Source: Sorangiineae bacterium NIC37A_2
GTDB taxonomy: Bacteria; Myxococcota_A; Polyangia; Polyangiales; Polyangiaceae
Assembly: GCA_002085155.1 (NCBI GenBank)
Contig: NASX01000037.1
Coordinates: 10,939-48,161 of the forward strand
Direction of reading: 5' to 3'
DNA: 37,223 bases
The notes under the pieces were generated by a model, which saw only the letters and a program-made list of their open reading frames with translations, had not been told where the DNA came from and ran no database searches. A program made the translations under genes and the position numbers. Position 1 is the first letter of the stretch, and each line of letters begins with the position of its first letter. Of this stretch, positions 8,326 to 16,421 are shown in pieces.

Positions 8326-10044
8326 CTAGTCGCAGAGCCCCTGAAGGAAACGCTCCCCGGTGCGCCTGTCCACGTAGACCAAGGTCTCGAGAACGGCCTC
8401 GGGCCCCTGAAACAGCGCCCACAGATAGTCTCGATGCACGCCTGACTTCTCCCACCAGGAGACTCCATCCAGCCGCTCGATGAACTTGAGGCGCTTCAAC
8501 GTATAGAGCTCCTTGGCGAGCAGGACGCTCGACCCGACCCGAAGTGGTATCGACAGCGGGATCGGCTCGGGGAGCAAACGGGTCACTCGATCGAGCTCCC
8601 GGGTCCGCAAAAGCTCGGCTTTCCACTGCTCTGAGGGGACGGCACGGCGTGGTCCTCGGGTCTTTTGTTTGGGACCGAAAAGCGGCTTGAGACGACTGCG
8701 TTCTTCGGGTTTGTGGCTCTCTTCTACGGAGAGAACTCCGACGCGGCCCGCTCCGAGATCTTGACCGAGCTCTCCTAGAAGCAGCGAGAGCTCGAGGGCT
8801 TCGTGAGGGCTTTGCGCCTTTTTGCCCAGGGAAAGCTGCAGAGCGGGAGTTTCTTCGAACCGATCCGCGACGAGGCGAAGTCCCTGGATCGCCTGCTCCA
8901 GCTGAATTCGCTCGAGGCGAGTTTTTATGACGCGAAAGAGATCTCCCTCCTTCGAGAGCGGCAAGCTCAGCTCGAAGGAAAGTCGCAGGGAGCGCGCGGG
9001 ACGTTTCGCAGTGAACCCAGCCGCAAGCTCAAGCCCAAGCTCGAAATGGGACACGGCGCGTCCCCGTCCGAGGAGACGAGCGCACAGTCGAGCGAGGAGT
9101 CCTCGCAGAGCAAACAGAACAGGCGAGAGATCCGTCGTCTCGCCCTCGAACTCCATCTTCTCTTCCAGAGTCTCCGAAAGAGCACAGGGAGTGAGCGGCG
9201 TGTCGTCTCGCCCTTCGAGCCAATCGAGGATCGAGCGGGCGCGCAGTCCTAGTCGACTCGCAAGGCTCGCCTTCGGTAAGCGCGCGAGCTCACTTACCTC
9301 AAAGATCCCGAGCTTTGCGAAGTACTGTAGCTCAGAGGCGGCGAGCGGAAGCGCCGCGAGCGGGAGCATCTGCACCATCTCTCGCGTCTTTTCGCGGGGG
9401 ACGATGAGCAGGCCCCCTTCCCGCTCAGGTCCATAGAGCGCGATCGCTCGAGCGAGTTCGGGCCCCGGGGCGATCGCGACCCGCACAGTATGTCCGAGAA
9501 GCCGCACCCTCTCTCGGATCTCCAGAGCGAGCGCCCGTTCTCCGTCCCAGAGATGAGCGATGCCGCTCACGTCGATCCAAACGCAGGGGGCGAGCTTTCG
9601 GGGCTCAAAGAGATCTTCTTGGACCGCGCCGGGCGAAAAAGACGCCCCCGCCGAGTGGTTCATGCTCACGCTCGTTCCGAAGCTCTGCACGACGTCCACC
9701 ACCGTCAGCAAGAGCTTTGAGACGGTCTCGCTCGAGACGAGCTTGAGCTCAAAATCCGCAGAAACAGCGCGCGCTTCGCTCAGAGACTGTCCGGGGCGCA
9801 CTCCGAGCTTTTCAGCTCGAAGACTCACCGCTTCGAGCCGCGGCTCTTTGCGCCCCGGGGCCGAGAGAAGACTCTCCCGGCTCTCCCAAAGCGCAGCCGG
9901 GATCGAGATCACTCCAAAAGAGGTCTTTCGCTTTTGAAGAAGGGACTCCTCATCGAGACCTAAACCAAGCGCTGCTTCGACCAGCAGATCAGGAAAGACG
10001 ATCGCTGCGATCCGTCGTTCGGAAGAAGAGGACTCAGACGTCAT
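8326..10044 (-). CDS. imuB: ImuB, Y-family polymerase-like mutasome subunit
   Basis: ImuB is a non-catalytic relative of Y-family polymerases that bridges DnaE2 and the beta clamp. The N-terminus RRIAAIVFPDLLVEAAL occupies the place where active polymerases have their Asp, so catalysis is not expected. A helix-hairpin-helix-like thumb region is seen near FAKLGIFEVSELARLP. The C-terminus has the family ending: WWEKSGVHRDYLWALF, then VDRRTGERFLQGL. At 572 residues it is slightly longer than usual. Its ATG is 12 bases after the imuA stop and is preceded by GGAG. I did not find an obvious clamp-binding motif. Confidence 0.9.
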   Translation of the reverse strand: MTSESSSSERRIAAIVFPDLLVEAALGLGLDEESLLQKRKTSFGVISIPAALWESRESLLSAPGRKEPRLEAVSLRAEKLGVRPGQSLSEARAVSADFELKLVSSETVSKLLLTVVDVVQSFGTSVSMNHSAGASFSPGAVQEDLFEPRKLAPCVWIDVSGIAHLWDGERALALEIRERVRLLGHTVRVAIAPGPELARAIALYGPEREGGLLIVPREKTREMVQMLPLAALPLAASELQYFAKLGIFEVSELARLPKASLASRLGLRARSILDWLEGRDDTPLTPCALSETLEEKMEFEGETTDLSPVLFALRGLLARLCARLLGRGRAVSHFELGLELAAGFTAKRPARSLRLSFELSLPLSKEGDLFRVIKTRLERIQLEQAIQGLRLVADRFEETPALQLSLGKKAQSPHEALELSLLLGELGQDLGAGRVGVLSVEESHKPEERSRLKPLFGPKQKTRGPRRAVPSEQWKAELLRTRELDRVTRLLPEPIPLSIPLRVGSSVLLAKELYTLKRLKFIERLDGVSWWEKSGVHRDYLWALFQGPEAVLETLVYVDRRTGERFLQGLCD

Positions 10045-10056
10045 GGGGCCACTCCG

Positions 10057-10764
10057 TTAGCTCGCGAGCAGCTCCTCCCCGCGGGGGCTCGGGAGCTCGA
10101 GGCGAAGGCTCGCCCCGATCACTCCCCGTCGACTGCGCGTGCGCCGGGCCAGGATCTCGCGACTCCCGACGCGGCTGAGTTCGAGGCGTTCGTGGGTCGG
10201 GAGCGGAACAGCCGCGCGCGTCGAGCTGTCGGTGAGCAGCAAGATGAGCGTGTTTGAGCCCTCGATCGTGTGGGCGAGGCGGCGGACGAGCCGAACCCAG
10301 GAGTTCTGGTAGAGCTCGAGGGGCTCCTTGAGGCTGCCGACAATGTCGATGACGAGCACGGAGAAGATCCGCGCCTCGGCCATGCGCAGCGCGGTCTTGG
10401 CGAGCGCCTCCGGACGCGGGCGAGCGACGAGGAGCCGATCGAGGCGCACCTCATGGCCCAAAACTCCCGGAGCGTAGAGGGAACCCTCCGTGTCGACGAA
10501 TCCACACAGACTCGGCTCCCGGCTGAAAGCGAGACTCTCCTTCTGCGCCTCGGCGCAGGCTCGCAGGGCCAGGCTGGTCCCGAGAGCTCGCCCTCCCTTC
10601 TGGGCGAGCTCGACAATCCCCCCTTGGCCGAGGAGCTCCCCGAGCAGGGAATCCAGGGGGAAACGGGCTTCGACAGCGCGCTCGAGGCTATCCGCCGTCC
10701 GGAGCAGCGCGTTCTTCCGGAGTTCAGGGGGAAAACGATCGAGGAGGTGAGCGGGGAGCGCCAT
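10057..10764 (-). CDS. imuA: ImuA, RecA-like mutasome subunit
   Basis: ImuA is a RecA-fold protein of the damage-inducible cassette. The core is RecA-like, but the P-loop position reads GGRALGTSLALR instead of GxxxxGKT, so ATP binding looks lost or weak. VLVIDIVGSL matches the Walker B strand. At 235 residues it has normal length. Identification rests on this fold pattern plus the imuB gene 12 bases downstream. The ATG at 10764 lies only 3 bases from a LexA-like box, with no room for a Shine-Dalgarno. Either the message is leaderless or translation starts further in. Confidence 0.85.
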   Translation of the reverse strand: MALPAHLLDRFPPELRKNALLRTADSLERAVEARFPLDSLLGELLGQGGIVELAQKGGRALGTSLALRACAEAQKESLAFSREPSLCGFVDTEGSLYAPGVLGHEVRLDRLLVARPRPEALAKTALRMAEARIFSVLVIDIVGSLKEPLELYQNSWVRLVRRLAHTIEGSNTLILLLTDSSTRAAVPLPTHERLELSRVGSREILARRTRSRRGVIGASLRLELPSPRGEELLAS

Positions 10765-10767
10765 GTA

Positions 10768-10783
10768 CTGAACAAACTAGCAG
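10768..10783. promoter_or_regulatory. LexA-like SOS box of imuA
   Basis: On the minus strand this reads CTGCTAGTTTGTTCAG, CTG-N10-CAG, followed by TA. With one flanking base it matches the Myxococcus LexA consensus at 15 of 17 positions (consensus from memory). It ends just before the imuA ATG, as the matching box does before dnaE2. Confidence 0.7.
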
Positions 10784-10798
10784 CCACCCCAAGCTGGG

Positions 10799-10819
10799 CT
10801 AGCGCAGAAATTGCGCTAG
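10799..10819. terminator. perfect 8-bp hairpin between the cytochrome gene and imuA
   Basis: The arms CTAGCGCA and TGCGCTAG pair perfectly around the loop GAAAT. It lies downstream of the cytochrome gene (stop at 11023) and just upstream of imuA, so it probably ends cytochrome transcripts. There is no T-tract, so a factor-dependent terminator or a protein-binding palindrome is also possible. Confidence 0.45.
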
Positions 10820-11022
10820 GTCATTGACTGTCTCACCAGTCGCTCCCTGACCCGCGAACTGCTCGGATCTTTTCCTGTTGTCGGCGAACCCCCTTCCGAG
10901 CCGCCCTTCCGAGCCGGAGCTACAGAGCACGCTCCAGCGGGAGACCCCGGCGACGGAGCTCCTCCGCCCAGTCCGCCGCCAGGCGAGCGCCCCCGGAGAA
11001 GCCCTCGCCCAACATCCCGGCC

Positions 11023-12240
11023 TCAATGGGCCGCGATCCACTCCTTCATGAGCCGCTCTCCGTCCGGATCAACGACCTCGGTCCCGAGCGGCGGCATGGC
11101 AAAGTCTGCCTCCTTGTTCACGAAACGCTGATAGATCGCGCTATTTTCGAAATCGCCCGGAGCGACCCGCTTCTCGGCGGGCGGCGCATCGTCGAGCCAC
11201 TGAATGTTCACGTTGTACAGGTTCTTGTAGACAGACGACTCCGTCACCGGCGCGCTCAAGTCAGCGATCTTGAGCCACATGTCGAGGCCGGTCTGGCTGT
11301 TCGCAGAACCTTTCGGGTTATGACAGGTTCCACAGTTGGCGTGGAGATAACCGAACATGTCTCGATCGAGCTCGTCCCAGGAAAAGCTCGGCGGAGCCGC
11401 GGGAGGTTCGGTCAGAAGGTCCAAAGTGATGAGGCGCTCGAGGGTCCATTCGAGGGGATCGTCCGTGGCCGGAGCATGAGAAAGCTGAATCGCCGAGAAG
11501 CCAAGCACCTTGTCCGGCTGCTGGCTATGGCAGGTCAGACACGCGTCCGCGTCCGGTACGTCGTGAGGCGTTCCAGACGCATTTTCGAGCCCATCCGGCA
11601 CGGCGATGGCCTCCTTCAGGTCCTCCTGCCAATGGTAGGCGACGGTGTACCAACTCCCTGACTTCTGCTTCTCGATCAGGCGCGTCTCCACCCGCACCCC
11701 GTCTCGCGAAAACTCCTTCCAGACCTTCGTTCCGACCGGGAACGACCAATAATCCATGTCGGACGTATCGATCTTCGTATTGGGAGGCAGCTGAATCCAG
11801 CGTCGCTTCTCCGCGCTGTCCGTCCAGAGCTTGAACTGGGGCTCGAAGGGGTGCACCCCTTCTCCCAAAGTCACCATATCCGCTTCGAAGAGCCCGGTTT
11901 CCGAGAGCAAACACGGAAGGCGCGTGGTCAGCTTCGTCCCTTCGTTGCAGGCCTTGGAGCCGCCGCCGCCACTCCCTCCCCCGGTCCCGCTCGGGTCCGA
12001 GCCTCCCGAGGCGGCTCCGCCGGTCGTCGCTCCTCCGCTCTCATTCCCCGCGCCCCCGCTCGGAGCTCCTCCGCTCGAGGCTGCCCCTCCGGCGCTCGTG
12101 CTGTCCCCTCCGGACGAAGCTCCCCCGGAGCCCCCAGGGCCCCCATCGCTCGTCCCACAGCCCCAGCTGAGGACCAACCCCAGGGACACGCCCGAAAGCA
12201 CTTTGAACGAATCGAAATGGCGCGGCTTCGACCAACTCAT
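11023..12240 (-). CDS. diheme c-type cytochrome lipoprotein (SO2930-like)
   Basis: This is an exported electron carrier. From the ATG at 12240 it begins with a lipoprotein signal ending LSWGC. A Gly/Ser/Ala tether of about 70 residues follows, then a domain of some 310 residues. It has two heme-binding motifs, CLTCH and CGTCH; the second lies in MFGYLHANCGTCHNPKG. Domain order and length resemble the SO2930/HNE_0200 family of diheme cytochromes, whose function is not established. Candidate distal Met ligands include the Met in FAMPPLGTE. The open frame extends to 12693 but that part has no protein-like character. It is divergent from two PQQ-type sugar dehydrogenase lipoproteins, so it may accept their electrons. 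Confidence 0.85.
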   Translation of the reverse strand: MSWSKPRHFDSFKVLSGVSLGLVLSWGCGTSDGGPGGSGGASSGGDSTSAGGAASSGGAPSGGAGNESGGATTGGAASGGSDPSGTGGGSGGGGSKACNEGTKLTTRLPCLLSETGLFEADMVTLGEGVHPFEPQFKLWTDSAEKRRWIQLPPNTKIDTSDMDYWSFPVGTKVWKEFSRDGVRVETRLIEKQKSGSWYTVAYHWQEDLKEAIAVPDGLENASGTPHDVPDADACLTCHSQQPDKVLGFSAIQLSHAPATDDPLEWTLERLITLDLLTEPPAAPPSFSWDELDRDMFGYLHANCGTCHNPKGSANSQTGLDMWLKIADLSAPVTESSVYKNLYNVNIQWLDDAPPAEKRVAPGDFENSAIYQRFVNKEADFAMPPLGTEVVDPDGERLMKEWIAAH

Positions 12241-12331
12241 GGGCGCTGGAGCATAGATCCGTTTCACCCTCACCGCACGTCGATTCGCTGTGCACATAGG
12301 CTTTCGAACGGACATCGCTATGCTCACCTGC

Positions 12332-13765
12332 ATGCGTTCTCCCTCCTTACTGCTCGGCCTTCTCTCACCATTTGCTCTCTTCCTTGCCGCTCCTGGTTGC
12401 GCAGGAGACTCAGAAAACTCTCCTCTCCCCGGATCCGGTGGCCAGCAGTCGACCAGCGGCGGCACCAGCGGAAATGGCGGCGGATCCGCTGCTGCCGGCG
12501 GCCAAATCGGAGCTCCCATGGGAGGAAGTTCGGCAGCAGGAGGCGACGACGCAATGGGCGATGGTGGAGCCCCTGAGACGGGGGGCAGCGGTGGGTTGCC
12601 CAGTCGGATCCCGGGGAGCGACGGATACAATTGTGATCCGCCGAGCGGTGAAGAGCCCGTGTTAACGCTCACACCGGTCGCCACGGACCTCAACTACCCC
12701 GTACTGGTGACCCACGCGCCGAATGACGACCGCCTCTTCATCGTGCAGCTCGACGGCAAGGTGAAGATTCTGCAGGGCGAGACCGTAAAAACTGAGCCGT
12801 TTCTCGATCTCGGTGACAAGGTGCAAATCGGCGGGGGCGGCGGCGATGAGCGAGGTCTCCTCGGCCTCGCCTTCGCTCCCGACTACGCGGAAAGTGGTCT
12901 CCTCTATGTTCACTATAGCGCCGGCGGCGCTCTCGAACCGGACCACGAACGCGGCGATACGATCATCGAAGAATATCGCGTCTCCGCCGATCCGGACCGC
13001 GTCGATCCCGCGAGCGCCCGCGTCGTCTTCAGCTATCCCCAGCCTGCCAATAACCACAATGGCGGCAGCATCAACTTCGGCCTCGACGGCTACCTCTATA
13101 TCGGCCTCGGCGACGGCGGCGGGGGCGGCGATCCCAACGGAAACGGCCAAAACGTAGAGACTCCGCTGGGCGCGATCCTGCGCATCGACCCCCGACAAGA
13201 CGGCGACTCTCCCTATAGGATCCCCGCCGGAAACCTGTTCGATGAGGTCGACAACGCGGCGCCGGAGATCTGGGACATGGGCCTTCGAAACCCGTTCCGC
13301 TGGAACTTCGATGCGTGTACCGGCGATATGTACATCGGCGACGTCGGACAAGGCGCCTTTGAGGAGATCGATATCGAGCTCGCCCTCGACGGCAGGCGCA
13401 ACTACGGCTGGAACGTGATGGAGGGCTTTTCTTGCTACGGCGCCGAAGAGTGCGACAAGACGGGGCTGACGCTGCCCGTCCTCGATTACCCGAGTGAAGG
13501 CTCCGGCGCTTCGGTGACGGGCGGCGCTGTGTACCGCGGCTCGAAGATCCCTGCGCTCCGCGGCGCTTACTTCTACGCTGACTACGTCAAGAATCGCGTC
13601 TGGTCGGTGATTTTCGATCGCACCGAACAAAAAGTCACAAATCCTGTGAGTTACACACAAGATTTGAACCTTTCTTCGCCGGTCGCGATCCAGAACGGCC
13701 CCGACGGGGAGCTTTACTTCGTCTCCATCAGCGCGGGGACCGTGTATCGGCTCGATCCCGCGTAA
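12332..13765 (+). CDS. PQQ-dependent sugar dehydrogenase family lipoprotein, copy 1
   Basis: This belongs to the soluble glucose/aldose sugar dehydrogenase family (six-bladed propeller, PF07995-type). These are quinoproteins that oxidise sugars outside the cytoplasm. The signal ends LAAPGC, giving a lipid anchor, and a Gly/Ser tether follows. Family motifs seen: HNGGSINFGLDGYLYIGLGD, GLRNPFRWNFD (conserved Arg), GDVGQGAFEEID, NYGWNVMEG and GGAVYRG. PQQ and calcium ligands are expected from the family but were not checked one by one. The start at 12332 fits a lipoprotein signal; ATGs at 12320 and 12290 are in frame. No pqq biosynthesis genes are in the window. The real substrate is unknown. 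Confidence 0.88.
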   Translation: MRSPSLLLGLLSPFALFLAAPGCAGDSENSPLPGSGGQQSTSGGTSGNGGGSAAAGGQIGAPMGGSSAAGGDDAMGDGGAPETGGSGGLPSRIPGSDGYNCDPPSGEEPVLTLTPVATDLNYPVLVTHAPNDDRLFIVQLDGKVKILQGETVKTEPFLDLGDKVQIGGGGGDERGLLGLAFAPDYAESGLLYVHYSAGGALEPDHERGDTIIEEYRVSADPDRVDPASARVVFSYPQPANNHNGGSINFGLDGYLYIGLGDGGGGGDPNGNGQNVETPLGAILRIDPRQDGDSPYRIPAGNLFDEVDNAAPEIWDMGLRNPFRWNFDACTGDMYIGDVGQGAFEEIDIELALDGRRNYGWNVMEGFSCYGAEECDKTGLTLPVLDYPSEGSGASVTGGAVYRGSKIPALRGAYFYADYVKNRVWSVIFDRTEQKVTNPVSYTQDLNLSSPVAIQNGPDGELYFVSISAGTVYRLDPA

Positions 13766-13814
13766 CCGATCGCCCACATATCTGTCAGCAAAAACTGTGC
13801 GAAATTCAGCCTTT

Positions 13815-13837
13815 GTAGCGCGCTCTTTGCGCGCTAC
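13815..13837. terminator. 9-bp perfect hairpin between the two dehydrogenase genes
   Basis: GTAGCGCGC and GCGCGCTAC pair around the loop TCTTT and are followed by TTTA. It ends 11 bases before the ATG of the second dehydrogenase. It may end transcription of copy 1, attenuate copy 2, or mask the ribosome site of copy 2, which has only a weak AGG. Confidence 0.55.
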
Positions 13838-13848
13838 TTTAGGCGCTC

Positions 13849-15216
13849 ATGACGTCCTCCTTGACCAAGAGCTTCGTTCGTCTCTCACCGATCGCTACCA
13901 TTTTAGCACTCTCCTTCGCTTGTGGCTCAGAGAGCGAAGGACCCATCGGCGGCTCCGGCGGCCAAGGGGACACAGGGGGAGCCGCGGCCGGAGGCGACCC
14001 GAGCGCGTCGGGCGGCGCGGCGCCGGGGGGTGGCTCCGGAAACGCGGACAGCGGTGGCTCCTCCGCGGGCGGCCAAGCTCCGGGAAGCGGCGGAGACGGC
14101 ACGGACACGGGCGGCGCGGCGAGTGGCGGCGACGGCAATGGAAGTGGCGGGAGCTCTGGCTCCGGCAATGATTCCGGAGCCGATTGTTCGCCGAACGAAG
14201 GTGAGGTCCCTCCCCTCAAGCTGACTCAGGTCGCAGGTAACCTCGACGGCCCTGTCTTCACGACCCATCCGCCCGGAGATGATCGCCTGTTCGTGATCAC
14301 ACTGACAGGCTCCGTTCGTGTGATCAAAGACGGAGCGCTTCTTCCAACGCCGTTCCTCGACATCTCCTCGAAGGTCGCCGTGGGCGGCGCAGGCGGCGAC
14401 GAACGAGGCCTGCTCGGCATCGCGTTCCATCCCGACTACGCAGAAAACGGCCTCTTCTATCTGCACTACAGCGACGCCAATGATCCGAACAACAGCGGCG
14501 ACAGCATCATCGAGGAGTACAAGGTGAGCTCGGATCCGGACGTCGCGGATCCCGGAAGCGGTCGCCTCATCCTCAAGGTCGAGCAGCCCGACAACGGCAT
14601 TTTCCGTAACCATAAAGGAGGCGCGATCGGCTTCGGCGCCGACAAGATGCTCTACATCGGCCTCGGCGACGGCGGCGGTTCGAACGATCCCGAGGGCAAC
14701 GGCCAAAAACTGACCACGCTGCTCGGCAAGATCCTCCGCATCAACCCGCTCGCCGATGGCGACAAGGCCTACACGATTCCCGAGGGGAACTTGAAGGACA
14801 AGGTCTCCGAAGCGCTCCCGGAGATCTGGGATTACGGTCTCCGCAACCCCTTCCGCTTCACCTTCGATCCCTGCACGGGGGACCTCTACATCGGCGACGT
14901 CGGTCAGAACAAATATGAGGAGATCGATATCGAGCTCGCAGGCGACGGCGGCCACAACTACGGCTGGAACCGGACCGAAGGCTTCCATTGCTTCTCCCCG
15001 ATGACCGGTTGTGACGAAACAGGCATCACGCCTCCCTATATCGAGCTCGAGCGCTCGGACGGTTCTTCCATCACCGGCGGCGCGGTCTATCGCGGCAGCT
15101 CGATCCCGAGCCTCCGCGGGGCCTACTTCTACGCGGATTATGTGAGTAAAAAAAAAAAAAGTCAGCGTGACCCAGGAGCTCTCCGCGACCTCCATCGTCG
15201 CGATCACGACCGGTAA
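13849..15216 (+). CDS. PQQ-dependent sugar dehydrogenase family lipoprotein, copy 2 (frameshifted at a poly-A tract)
   Basis: This is a paralogue of the preceding gene with the same plan: lipoprotein signal ending LSFAC, Gly/Ser/Ala tether, then the propeller. Conserved motifs are GGAIGFGADKMLYIGLGD, YGLRNPFRFTFD, GDVGQNKYEEID and NYGWNRTEG. The frame breaks after YFYADYVS at a run of 13 A (15148-15160). The true C-terminus continues in the next frame to TGA at 15305-15307, reading VSVTQELSATSIVAI then NDGELYFTS. Against copy 1, about 41 bases are missing at the break. With 12 or 15 A the frame would be restored, but the protein would still lack roughly 15 residues. Either a sequencing/assembly fault or a real broken or phase-variable gene. 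Confidence 0.85.
   Translation: MTSSLTKSFVRLSPIATILALSFACGSESEGPIGGSGGQGDTGGAAAGGDPSASGGAAPGGGSGNADSGGSSAGGQAPGSGGDGTDTGGAASGGDGNGSGGSSGSGNDSGADCSPNEGEVPPLKLTQVAGNLDGPVFTTHPPGDDRLFVITLTGSVRVIKDGALLPTPFLDISSKVAVGGAGGDERGLLGIAFHPDYAENGLFYLHYSDANDPNNSGDSIIEEYKVSSDPDVADPGSGRLILKVEQPDNGIFRNHKGGAIGFGADKMLYIGLGDGGGSNDPEGNGQKLTTLLGKILRINPLADGDKAYTIPEGNLKDKVSEALPEIWDYGLRNPFRFTFDPCTGDLYIGDVGQNKYEEIDIELAGDGGHNYGWNRTEGFHCFSPMTGCDETGITPPYIELERSDGSSITGGAVYRGSSIPSLRGAYFYADYVSKKKKSQRDPGALRDLHRRDHDR
15148..15160. repeat. homopolymer run of 13 A in a GC-rich coding region
   Basis: This tract interrupts the second sugar dehydrogenase at the codons after YADYVS. No other A run of this length is present in the window. 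The tail of the same protein resumes in the +1-shifted frame (to 15307). Confidence 0.95.
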
Positions 15217-15332
15217 CGACGGCGAGCTCTACTTCACCTCCCTCGGGCCCATCTCGGGCAACAGCATCGGCCCCGGCGCTATCTATAAGCTCGAAGCGGA
15301 CGAGTGAGGTTTTTGGCCCCGGCCGGCGGACC

Positions 15333-15366
15333 CCCGAGGAGAGCCCCAAAGAGCCCTCTCCTCGGG
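15333..15366 (+). terminator. terminator-like hairpin after the second dehydrogenase
   Basis: CCCGAGGAGAG (15333-15343) and CTCTCCTCGGG (15356-15366) form an 11-bp perfect stem with a 12-base loop. It lies 26 bases past the shifted stop at 15307 and 80 bases before larE. No T-tract follows. Confidence 0.5.
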
Positions 15367-15446
15367 CCCGGCTGCTCGTCTGACGCGGCGTTTCGTCTCC
15401 CGGGCGCGCGCCCCAAAGCCCCGCGAGCTGTGCTAGACCAAAAGCG

Positions 15447-16289
15447 ATGAGCGTCGCTCCGAAACAGGCTCGCCTCGCCGAAGTCATCCGTGGCTACGGC
15501 TCCGCTCTCGTCTGTTACTCGGGAGGCATCGACAGCCTGCTCGTGCTCAAGGTCGCGACCGATGTGCTCGGCCCGCGGGCGATCGGCATGACAGCCGTGA
15601 CCCCCAGCCTTCCTCGGAGCGAGCGCGAAGCGGCCCGCCGCTTCGCGCTCGCGATCGGCGCCGACCATCGAGAAGTCGACTCCCACGAGCTCGAGCGCCC
15701 CGGCTATGTCAGTAACGGCCCCGATCGCTGCTTCCACTGCAAGAGCGAGCTCTACACCATCGCTCACGAGATGGCCGCGCGCTGGGGCGTCTCAGTGATC
15801 TGTAACGGGACGAATCTCGATGATCTCGGCGACTATCGCCCTGGGCTCATCGCAGCCAAAGAAGCGCGCGTCCGTTCGCCGCTCCTTGAAGCCGAGCTCA
15901 CGAAAGCGGACGTGCGTGAGGTCGCCGAGGCGCTCGGGCTCGAGGCTTTCGATAAACCGGCCTCCGCGTGCCTCTCGAGCCGCATTCCTTACGGAACCCG
16001 CGTCACTCCCGAGCGCCTCAGCCAGATCGAGCAGGTCGAGACGGTGCTTCACAGTCTCGGCTTTCCCCAGGTGCGCGTCCGCGCTCACGGCGACATCGCA
16101 CGCATCGAGGTGACCTTGGATGCGCTCTCACGGCTCGCTCAGCCCGAGTTCCGTGAGCCCGTCCTCGCCGCGGGTCTCGCCGCCGGATTCCGTGCAGTGA
16201 CCCTCGATCTCGCCGGCTACCGCTCCGGCAACCTCAACGAGGCCCTCGGCCAGCGTCGACTCCCGGTCGTCGACGTCTCCCGGAACTGA
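15447..16289 (+). CDS. larE: ATP-dependent sacrificial sulfur transferase LarE
   Basis: LarE adenylates and then sulfurates the pyridine precursor of the nickel-pincer nucleotide, donating sulfur from its own cysteine. The PP-loop ATP motif is SGGIDS (residues 25-30). CFHCKSELY and CNGTNLDDLGDYRPG are family landmarks. The sacrificial Cys is present at residue 175 in KPASACLSSRI. At 280 residues the length is normal. No larA, larB or larC lies in the window, so the pathway must be encoded elsewhere or this PP-loop enzyme serves another sulfur or nickel cofactor. The gene stands alone between terminator-like hairpins and the VWA gene. Confidence 0.92.
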   Translation: MSVAPKQARLAEVIRGYGSALVCYSGGIDSLLVLKVATDVLGPRAIGMTAVTPSLPRSEREAARRFALAIGADHREVDSHELERPGYVSNGPDRCFHCKSELYTIAHEMAARWGVSVICNGTNLDDLGDYRPGLIAAKEARVRSPLLEAELTKADVREVAEALGLEAFDKPASACLSSRIPYGTRVTPERLSQIEQVETVLHSLGFPQVRVRAHGDIARIEVTLDALSRLAQPEFREPVLAAGLAAGFRAVTLDLAGYRSGNLNEALGQRRLPVVDVSRN

Positions 16290-16421
16290 CCGAAACAGCA
16301 CCGCTTTTGGCCCGGCGCTCAGGCGGCCTCTGCCCACATTTTTCTGTTATCAGGAAAATTTGACGGGCAAGGAGGGAGAAAAATCGTCCCCCGTTACCGT
16401 GGCAGCGGACTCCAGCGTGAT

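Noticed and set aside
8326-8468. Longer N-terminus for PlsC starting at 8468
   Set aside because: It overlaps the imuB end and has no acyltransferase similarity; the ATG at 8225 begins the recognisable protein.
12241-12693. N-terminal extension of the cytochrome to 12693
   Set aside because: It runs antisense through the start of the first dehydrogenase and lacks signal-peptide character; the lipoprotein signal begins at 12240.
12662-13777. Long minus-strand open frame (371 codons) across the first dehydrogenase
   Set aside because: It mirrors the plus-strand gene codon by codon in GC-rich DNA and its translation has no family pattern; the plus strand has clear motifs.
13770-16366. Shared A-tract promoter motif (AAAAATTGTC at 3473, AAAAACTGTG at 13788, AAAATTTGAC at 16355)
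   Set aside because: The cores differ at several bases and no matching -10 lies 16-18 bases downstream in any of the three; likely chance among A-rich intergenic stretches.
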